64,000 nt of DNA from DASYXZ01 sp035308965 (GTDB lineage: Bacteria; Acidobacteriota; Terriglobia; UBA7540): the NCBI GenBank assembly GCA_035308965.1, contig DATGFN010000023.1, forward strand, positions 339,174 through 403,173. The letters are read 5' to 3'. Every line of letters begins with the position of its first letter. The stretch's first letter is position 1. The translations under genes were made by a program, and so were the position numbers. Under the pieces are notes generated by a model. It worked only from the letters and a program-made list of their open reading frames with translations. It was not told the origin of the DNA and did not search any database. Shown piece after piece: positions 58,386 to 64,000 of the stretch.

Positions 58386-59075
58386 ATGAAAAAACTGGCA
58401 ATTGTTCTTCTGGTCCTCAGTTTCTGCGTGCCCGTATTCGCGGGCGAATCGCAACTGGAAAAAGCAACCAACGTTGTTAACGAAATCATGCAGACGCCAG
58501 AAAAAGGGATTCCGCAAGAATTGTTGGATAAAGCCGTCTGCGTAGGAGTGGTTCCTTCTGAAGTAAAGATTGCCCTGGGAGTCGGCGGCACCTATGGCCG
58601 CGGGGTGCTGGTTTGCCGCAAGGGCGGAAACGGTCCGTGGGATGCGCCCTCCATGTTCACCCTCGGCGCCGGAAGCGTTGGATTCCAAATTGGGGGCAAG
58701 TCTACGGACGTGGTGTTTATCGTCATGAATTCTGACGGCGCGAAAAAGCTGGTTCGGGATAGCGTCAAACTGGGCGCAGAGATGTCGGTTGCCGCCGGGC
58801 CAGTGGGACGATCGGCCGAAGGCGCGACGGACGTTCAACTCCACGCCGAAATTCTTAGCTACTCGCGGACGCGGGGGTTGTTTGCCGGAGTGTCACTTGA
58901 TGGAGCAGTGGTGAAGCAGGATAAAGATGACAACGCCAAGCTTTATCATCGTGAAATCAAGGCCGAAAATATCCTGATCAAAGGTGAAGTCGAGGCTCCG
59001 CCATCGGCTCGACCGCTGGATGAAACTTTGGCGAAGTATTCCTCGAAGGGTGGGCAGCCGTTCAACGGGGTGTAG
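58386..59075 (+). CDS. Exported SYLF/Ysc84-domain lipid-binding protein
   Basis: A 229-residue protein with a signal peptide (LAIVLLVLSFCVPVFAG). AAAGGAG precedes the ATG. The SYLF domain is clear: LDKAVCVGVVPSEVKIALGV then GGTYGRGVLVCR, FTLGAGSVGFQIGGKSTDVV and AAGPVGRSAEGATD. SYLF domains bind phosphoinositides in eukaryotes; bacterial members are secreted proteins of unknown role. It precedes the OmpA-family gene but is not clearly linked to it. Confidence 0.88.
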   Translation: MKKLAIVLLVLSFCVPVFAGESQLEKATNVVNEIMQTPEKGIPQELLDKAVCVGVVPSEVKIALGVGGTYGRGVLVCRKGGNGPWDAPSMFTLGAGSVGFQIGGKSTDVVFIVMNSDGAKKLVRDSVKLGAEMSVAAGPVGRSAEGATDVQLHAEILSYSRTRGLFAGVSLDGAVVKQDKDDNAKLYHREIKAENILIKGEVEAPPSARPLDETLAKYSSKGGQPFNGV

Positions 59076-59349
59076 CTGTCTTAATTTGATCGCCATTTTG
59101 TGCCGTGCTCCCGCACCCGGACTAGGGATTGTGGGCGGGGTTGGTGTAAAAGACGCCCTTTTTAATAACAGCCTTTTGTACAGAGGCACGGAAATGTTTG
59201 CACGGTGCGCCGGGGCGCCACCGGAGTTGCTTTTGGTCGTAACCCAAAGAAGCGATTGTGCTTACTCCAAATTGGTCACAATCGGCAGTGGACATGCGAC
59301 CGTTTGAATTGAATTTGAAATGATTCACAGATCGATAAGGAGACTTCCC

Positions 59350-60900
59350 ATGGTTAAGTATCTCTCAGTGTTACTCGCACTTTTCATTGGATCGATTGGA
59401 CTTTTTGGGCAGACGGCGGCAAACGACCAGCAACCTGACCGTGTGCCGATCTACCGTGTCACGGTGGTGGCGCGCACCACCAAAGCCATCAACTACCGGC
59501 ATCGGAGTGAATTTACCAAGGTCGATTTTCGAGGCACCAGCCTGATGCCCGAAGCGCTCGGCGAGGCTGACGTGCAGAGCAAGCAAGGGGCAATCAAAGT
59601 GGATGCCAAGTTCAGGCGCATCGCGCCCGCCAGCCGCTTTGGCCCTGAGTATATGACTTATGTATTGTGGGCGATTAGTCCGGAAGGCCGTCCGGTAAAC
59701 CTGGGTGAAGTTTTGCCCGACAATAACGGCAATTCCCGCCTCCAGGTAACGAGCGATCTGCAAACCTTCGGATTGATTGTGACGGCCGAGCCACATTTCG
59801 CCGTCACCCAACCAAGTGACGTGGTGGTGATGGAGAATTTTGTGACCAACGAAACCAACGGAACTATCGAGGAAGTGGACGCCAAGTACGAGCTGCTGAA
59901 GCGCGGCCAATACACCGTGAATGCCAATCCAGCCGAATTGACGGTGATGGCCCTCGATGCCAGAACGCCGATTGAACTTTACGAAGCCCGCAACGCCATC
60001 CGCATCGCAAAATGGGCCGGCGCCGAAACCTATGCGGCCGATACCCTTCAAAAGGCCGAAGGGGATCTGCAAAACGCGGAGGGATTCCTGGCAGCCAAAG
60101 GCAATAGAAAAGACTTGATCACGGACGCGCGCGAAGCCGCGCAGATGGCGGAGGACGCCCGCTTGATCTCAGTGCGCAAAATGGAGGCGGAAGAACATGC
60201 GCGCGAACGGAAAGACGCCGCCGACGCCCGAGCCACAGCCGAGGCTCAGTCTCTCGCGGCCACCCAGGCCAAAGAGCAAGCCGAACACGCTGCCCAAGAG
60301 AGAGCGGCCGCCGATGCGGCCAAATTAAATGCTGAAGCCAAAGCGGAACAGGAGAGGCAAACTGCCGAGGCGGCACGGCAAGCTGCGGAACAGGAACGAC
60401 TGAATGCTGCGCAGGCGCAGCAAAACGCCCAACAGGCGGAGTCAGAAAAGGTTGCGTTGCGCGCCCAGCTTCAGCAGCAATTTAACTCGATCCTGGCCAC
60501 GCGTGATACTGCGCGCGGGCTGATCATGAACATGTCGGACGTGCTGTTCGACACCGGGAAATACACCCTGAAGCCGATTGCGCGTGAGAAGCTCGCCAGA
60601 GTTTCCGGAATCCTGGTCTCCCATCAGGGACTGAGCCTGGAAATCGACGGCTACACGGACAGCGTGGGCGGCGACGAGTACAACCAAACTCTTTCCGAAA
60701 ATCGCGCCCGCGCGGTGCGCGATTATCTGGCAACGCAGGGAGTTCCTCCGGATTCCATCGTGTGCAAGGGTTTCGGAAAAACGAACCCGGTAGCGTCCAA
60801 TGATAACTCTCAGGGCCGCCAACAAAATCGTCGAGTTGAATTGGTGGTGTCAGGCGACGCAATTAAAGCCCAATTGGGTTCGAGTACTGAGAGCCATTAG
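59350..60900 (+). CDS. OmpA-family protein with Ala-rich coiled coil
   Basis: A 516-residue protein. The signal peptide (LSVLLALFIGSIGLFG) is followed by a beta-rich domain (KVDFRGTSLMPEALGEADVQ, YELLKRGQYTVNANPAEL). Residues 220-380 form a long Ala/Glu/Lys-rich coiled coil (QMAEDARLISVRKMEAEEHA). The C-terminus is an OmpA peptidoglycan-binding domain (VLFDTGKYTLKPIAREKL, EIDGYTDSVGGDEYN, NRARAVRDYL, GRQQNRRVELV). It probably links the outer envelope to the cell wall. AAGGAG lies 7 bp before the ATG. Confidence 0.92.
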   Translation: MVKYLSVLLALFIGSIGLFGQTAANDQQPDRVPIYRVTVVARTTKAINYRHRSEFTKVDFRGTSLMPEALGEADVQSKQGAIKVDAKFRRIAPASRFGPEYMTYVLWAISPEGRPVNLGEVLPDNNGNSRLQVTSDLQTFGLIVTAEPHFAVTQPSDVVVMENFVTNETNGTIEEVDAKYELLKRGQYTVNANPAELTVMALDARTPIELYEARNAIRIAKWAGAETYAADTLQKAEGDLQNAEGFLAAKGNRKDLITDAREAAQMAEDARLISVRKMEAEEHARERKDAADARATAEAQSLAATQAKEQAEHAAQERAAADAAKLNAEAKAEQERQTAEAARQAAEQERLNAAQAQQNAQQAESEKVALRAQLQQQFNSILATRDTARGLIMNMSDVLFDTGKYTLKPIAREKLARVSGILVSHQGLSLEIDGYTDSVGGDEYNQTLSENRARAVRDYLATQGVPPDSIVCKGFGKTNPVASNDNSQGRQQNRRVELVVSGDAIKAQLGSSTESH

Positions 60901-61019
60901 AGCGGGTTTCGGCGCACCCCCCGGCATACCCGCTTGGGCGCGGGTTCCTCCCAGGTGACATGCACCACGGTCAACTCAAACTTGAGTTGGCCGTGGCTGC
61001 CTACTGTTATACTCCCCGC

Positions 61020-61439
61020 ATGGAGCCCCGCATCAGCATGATCACGCTCGGCGTTTCCGATTTGGGTCGCTCGGTTTCTTTTTACCAGGATATTCTTGGT
61101 CTGCCGCTGAGCAAGCACAGTGTGGAAGGCGCCGTTGCCTTTTTTGAACTCAACGGAACGTGGCTCGCTCTTTTCCGAAGGGACGAATTGGCCAAGGATG
61201 CGCGCGTTCAAAACGACGGCGGCGGGTTCGACGGGATTGCCCTGGCTCACAATCTGAAATCCGAGGAAGAGGTCAAACACTTTTTTGAATTATTGAAAAG
61301 CAAAGGCGTGCTGATCGCCAAGGAGCCGGTGAAAGCAGATTGGGGAGGCTTTAGCGGATACTTTAAAGATCCCGACGGCCATTTGTGGGAGGTGGCCTAT
61401 AACCCTGCCTTTTGGATCGGTCCCAGGTCCGAAACTTAA
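61020..61439 (+). CDS. VOC-superfamily (glyoxalase-like) protein
   Basis: A 139-residue protein. ISMITLGVSDLGRSVSFYQD begins the first beta-alpha-beta-beta-beta module, and GGFSGYFKDPDGHLWEVAYN closes the second, with a candidate metal ligand in HLWEV. The family includes glyoxalases, bleomycin-binding proteins and dioxygenases, so the reaction cannot be named. The start at 61020 is preferred to a longer frame from 60960. Confidence 0.87.
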   Translation: MEPRISMITLGVSDLGRSVSFYQDILGLPLSKHSVEGAVAFFELNGTWLALFRRDELAKDARVQNDGGGFDGIALAHNLKSEEEVKHFFELLKSKGVLIAKEPVKADWGGFSGYFKDPDGHLWEVAYNPAFWIGPRSET

Positions 61440-61604
61440 ACTGTCATATCGTTTTTCCTCTCGAACATTCGGCCCACCCATAGATGCGGATGACGATGAT
61501 TCTCGGTGGATTTTTCGGTGCTTTTGATAGTCTCCGGTAGTTTTTTCTCGAGAGGCAGCCCTGTCCCGATATGATCGGAACATGGCGCTGCATGCTCAGC
61601 ACTT

Positions 61605-61988
61605 TCACCAATTGATTCGACGCAATCCCGGGATCTGGTCGAAATGCCGGTCGCGACTGAGAACATCAAGTCCATGCTGGCGGGCAAGCGCGGCGATCCA
61701 GACATCGTTGCTGGGGATGGGAGTACCGGCTTTCTTGAGTTCGCCGCGCAACGAGGCGTAACAGGCGGCGGTTCCTTCATCCACGAAGAGGACGCGGAAA
61801 CTCTCGATCGATTTCGCCAGCCAGACCTCATACCTATCACGGTCGCGCGACTGCCTGATCCCATAGAGATACTCACCTAGGGCTATGACGGGCAAGGCAA
61901 CCTCATCCGCTTCGCGAAGTATCGGTTCAATCGCCGCATCGCCATCCGCGATGGCTGAAAGTCCGTTTGTGTCGAGGATCACTGCCAA
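61605..61988 (-). CDS. vapC: PIN-domain ribonuclease toxin
   Basis: A 127-residue PIN nuclease. The metal-binding acidic residues are D6 (ILDTNGLSAI), E39 (LGEYLYG), D95 (SNDVWIAALA) and D113 (LSRDRHFDQI). It is a VapC-type toxin that cuts RNA when free. Its start lies 10 bp inside the antitoxin gene, the normal VapBC order. Confidence 0.93.
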   Translation of the reverse strand: MAVILDTNGLSAIADGDAAIEPILREADEVALPVIALGEYLYGIRQSRDRDRYEVWLAKSIESFRVLFVDEGTAACYASLRGELKKAGTPIPSNDVWIAALARQHGLDVLSRDRHFDQIPGLRRINW

Positions 61989-62227
61989 TCCTCGCTGTCG
62001 ATCTTGCCAAACTCTGCGCTGATAATTCGGTTGATCCTGGCCGTTTCCTTTTTTAAGGAACGGAGCTTGCCGAACGTCTTCATCCAGGGCTTATCGCGGC
62101 GGCCCGAGGCGCGAAGTTTGTCGGCGAGGGCCTCTGACACCAGCGCCCGGAAAGGAATCCCTCGTTCGGCCGCCACCGACTTCGCGCGGCGGAAAACGGC
62201 ATCGGGAATTTCCAAGGTGGTCTTCAT
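61979..62227 (-). CDS. vapB: VapB-type antitoxin
   Basis: An 82-residue protein. The N-terminus KTTLEIPDAVFRRAKSVAAE then RGIPFRALVSEALADKL is a ribbon-helix-helix DNA-binding domain; the C-terminal tail (IISAEFGKIDSEDWQ) should wrap the toxin. Overlaps vapC by 10 bp. The 278 bp upstream, before the secreted-protein gene, hold no gene. Confidence 0.88.
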   Translation of the reverse strand: MKTTLEIPDAVFRRAKSVAAERGIPFRALVSEALADKLRASGRRDKPWMKTFGKLRSLKKETARINRIISAEFGKIDSEDWQ

Positions 62228-62505
62228 ATCCCTAGGGTCCCATATTTATGGGGGTTTGGTCAAGGCCGAAAGGATGGATTATCCCTCGAACCGCTGCCTC
62301 TCGCCTGTTGACAACTCCTCCCACCGCCTGCAACCTGTCAGCTCCTTTTCCCGTTTACCTTATTTAATCAAGAGGCCGCAGACCGCCGCTGCGACTGGTA
62401 AATCGCCCCTCCTTTTAGCTTCGCCGCGGAAGTAATCAACTTAGCCACACAATGGGCTGGTCCGAGGACCTTGTTGGCGCCCCACGATTGCTCAGGAGAG
62501 AAAAC

Positions 62506-63048
62506 TTGAAACCTTCAACCTTACGATCCCATGAATTGGTCGCCGTTTACCTGCTGACATTCGGAGTGTATTTGTTCCCGGCGGTTGGAGCGCTGGGTCA
62601 GACCCAGAAACCGGGAGACGTGCGTTCAGTTGACCTGGGCTCAACGATATCCTGGTCGGCAGAACCCGACTCGCCCGGAACCGCTTCTTCGGTAGGGGCG
62701 AGGCAACAGGTTAGCGGGGCAAGCCCCGGATTTGTTGTCCCGCGCCTGATGAAATTGAGCGGCACGCTGCATGATGCCTCAGGCAATCCCGCGCATGGAA
62801 TCGACTACGCCCGGCTCACAGCGCTGCTGGTGGAAGCCGTAAAACAACAGCAGAGCGAGATTGAGCAAGAGAAGACAGAAATCCGAAGCCTTGAAGCGCA
62901 AGTTCGTCAATTGCAGGCATCCAAAGCGGACGCTGTCCAACCTGAGTCAAAAGGTGTCGAGTTGTCAAAGTCCCGGCGTCGAATTCCCCCTTCGAATCCC
63001 GCCGAGCCTGGCGCAAGCTCCGCCAGGGATGGTCGTGGCGGGCTGTAA
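62506..63048 (+). CDS. Internally deleted paralogue of the downstream secreted protein
   Basis: A 180-residue protein. TTG at 62506 follows AGGAGA. After a signal (YLLTFGVYLFPAVGALG), residues 30-92 follow the same pattern as the N-terminus of the protein at 63155: both share QTQ.P..VRSVD, EPDS.G.AS.VGA, GASPG..VPRLMK and SG.LHDA.G.P..GI. From DYARLTALLVEAVKQQQSEI on it instead has the coiled-coil tail that ends full-length tail-fibre-like proteins of this type. The long middle is absent. The last 40 residues run into a GC hairpin and look unrelated, so it is probably a degenerate gene. Confidence 0.7.
   Translation: MKPSTLRSHELVAVYLLTFGVYLFPAVGALGQTQKPGDVRSVDLGSTISWSAEPDSPGTASSVGARQQVSGASPGFVVPRLMKLSGTLHDASGNPAHGIDYARLTALLVEAVKQQQSEIEQEKTEIRSLEAQVRQLQASKADAVQPESKGVELSKSRRRIPPSNPAEPGASSARDGRGGL
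62998..63042. repeat. Nested hairpin at the 3' end of the deleted paralogue
   Basis: CCTGGCG (63007-63013) pairs with CGCCAGG (63021-63027), enclosed by CCCGCC (62998-63003) and GGCGGG (63037-63042). The stop codon TAA lies just downstream. It may be a dispersed palindrome that replaced the original gene end. Confidence 0.55.
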
Positions 63049-63154
63049 AACACTGCTTTCCAAACTTGCGGGTTGATTGCGATTAAGCACACATGGAATT
63101 TCTGTCTTGTCTGGTAGAATTGTTTGCCAAATATATTCATTCCGAGGTGACGTC

Positions 63155-64000
63155 ATGAAGTGTAGGGGGATTTCGGTTCTGCTGGTCGGATTGTGTCTGC
63201 TGTTGTCTGTTGAAGTCCAAGGTCAGACGCAGAGACCAGTAGGCCTGCGATCAGTTGACCCGGCCCCATCAGTATCGAGGCTCGTGGAACCGGATTCATC
63301 GGGATCTGCTTCTACGGTTGGGGCGGGGCCCCAAGCTATCGGAGCTAGCCCCGGAACAACCGTCCCGCGCCTGATGAAGTTCAGTGGCGCGCTGCATGAT
63401 GCCGCGGGCAAGCCTGTCCTTGGAATAGTCGATGTGACCTTCTCCTTGTATAACACTGAAGCGGGCGGCGAGGCGCTGTGGTTTGAGACTCAGAGCGTGC
63501 AGGCCGACGATCTCGGCCGCTACACCGCCTTGCTCGGCGCCATGCACACCGACGGCCTGCCTGTCGATTTGTTCACCTCCGGCGATGTCCGCTGGCTTGG
63601 CATTCAGGTGGGCGCGGAAGCCGAACAGCAGCCGCGTGTTCTGCTGGTGAGCGTGCCTTACGCGCTCAAAGCCGGCGACGCCGAAACCTTGGGCGGCAAG
63701 CCCGCCTCCGCCTATGTACTCGCCGACGCGCAAAGCGGGACGGCGTCGGGCACAGCAACGACTTCGACATCAGGCGCCACAACGGCTGGAACCAAAGGCG
63801 CGACGGACAAGAGCGGCAAAACAAATGTCTCGCCTCTGGTCGCGGTGTGCTCCACCATTACCAGCAATCTCGGGGGCACGGCAAACGCACTCCCCATGTT
63901 TACGGCCCAGTGCAATATCGAGAACTCGGTGATCACCCAGTCCGGCGGCAACGTGGGCATTGGCACAGTGAGCCCGGGAGCGCAACTGGACGTGCAGAAT
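63155..64000 (+). CDS. Secreted tail-fibre-like protein, 3' end outside window
   Basis: 282 codons are visible with no stop before the right edge. ATG at 63155 follows GAGGTGA. A signal peptide (ISVLLVGLCLLLSVEVQG) is followed by an N-terminal region shared with the preceding gene, then LGIVDVTFSLYNTEAGGEAL, SVQADDLGRYTALLGAMHTD and LGIQVGAEAEQQPRVLLVSV, a domain often found before phage-tail-fibre or endosialidase-chaperone repeats. The last part (VGIGTVSPGAQLDV) is the typical start of such repeats. A C-terminal chaperone or coiled coil is expected outside. It is probably a surface or secreted fibre. Confidence 0.88.
   Translation, partial: MKCRGISVLLVGLCLLLSVEVQGQTQRPVGLRSVDPAPSVSRLVEPDSSGSASTVGAGPQAIGASPGTTVPRLMKFSGALHDAAGKPVLGIVDVTFSLYNTEAGGEALWFETQSVQADDLGRYTALLGAMHTDGLPVDLFTSGDVRWLGIQVGAEAEQQPRVLLVSVPYALKAGDAETLGGKPASAYVLADAQSGTASGTATTSTSGATTAGTKGATDKSGKTNVSPLVAVCSTITSNLGGTANALPMFTAQCNIENSVITQSGGNVGIGTVSPGAQLDVQN

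Noticed and set aside
61457..61555. Inverted repeat CCTCTCGA/TCGAGAGG between the VOC and vapC genes
   Set aside because: Only 8 bp with an 83-bp loop; could easily arise by chance and no array period is visible.
62985..63020. T-loop-like TTCGAATCCC resembling a tRNA 3' half
   Set aside because: No acceptor, D or anticodon arms can be built around it; it overlaps an open frame and a hairpin.

Overview
The window reads as a chromosomal segment of an acidobacterium, most likely class Terriglobia in the broad sense. This is an inference from gene content. Pointers are a bacillithiol gene (bshA) beside a divergent Hfq, Tat-exported Gfo/Idh/MocA oxidoreductases, a Ser/Thr kinase fused to a TolB-like domain and TPRs, a PCYCGC-motif protein, GMC plus gluconate-dehydrogenase-subunit-3 pairs, and a tail-fibre-like secreted protein. 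No rRNA, tRNA, CRISPR array, prophage or insertion sequence with a transposase was seen.

Layout. 1-1.7 kb: the end of a HigA-type antitoxin and a class V aminotransferase. 1.8-15.5 kb (minus): a long NADH-quinone oxidoreductase operon in the order nuoA, C, D, E, F, G, H, J, K, L, M, N, read from a near-consensus promoter at 15.55 kb. nuoB and nuoI are absent from their usual places and from the window. 15.6-20.6 kb (plus): a small conserved protein, a ThiS-like sulfur carrier with an unusual tail, a LytS-type histidine kinase, an AhpD-like protein, an MFS transporter and an alpha/beta hydrolase. 20.6-23.2 kb (minus): secreted proteins, bshA and an Hfq-like gene. 23.6-37 kb: mixed accessory genes, including a hemerythrin, a sugar oxidoreductase/sialidase pair, an ECF sigma factor with a miniature zinc anti-sigma, a three-gene overlapping operon behind a palindromic operator candidate, ApbE and an APC permease. 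37-41.5 kb: Ser/Thr kinase, FGE-like protein, GalT. 42-51.7 kb: an RND efflux locus (adaptor, PCYCGC protein, pump), a secreted protein and an ABC exporter. 51.8-56.8 kb: a quinoprotein dehydrogenase remnant, an ECF sigma/anti-sigma pair, a cupredoxin with a DUF2231 membrane protein, and a GMC oxidoreductase with its small subunit. 57-64 kb: adenosine deaminase, SYLF protein, OmpA-family protein, VOC protein, a VapBC module, and two related secreted proteins, of which the first looks internally deleted and the second runs off the window.

The most striking structure is not a gene. At least thirteen intergenic sites carry short tandem arrays whose unit is seven (ten sites) or eight (three sites) bases. 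The unit sequence differs from site to site while the period is kept. Many arrays are followed by their own inverted copy, giving long potential hairpins, and several begin at or inside a stop codon. Every spacer longer than about 30 bp in the nuo operon holds either such an array or another inverted repeat. They resemble in architecture the STRR heptanucleotide repeats known from cyanobacteria.
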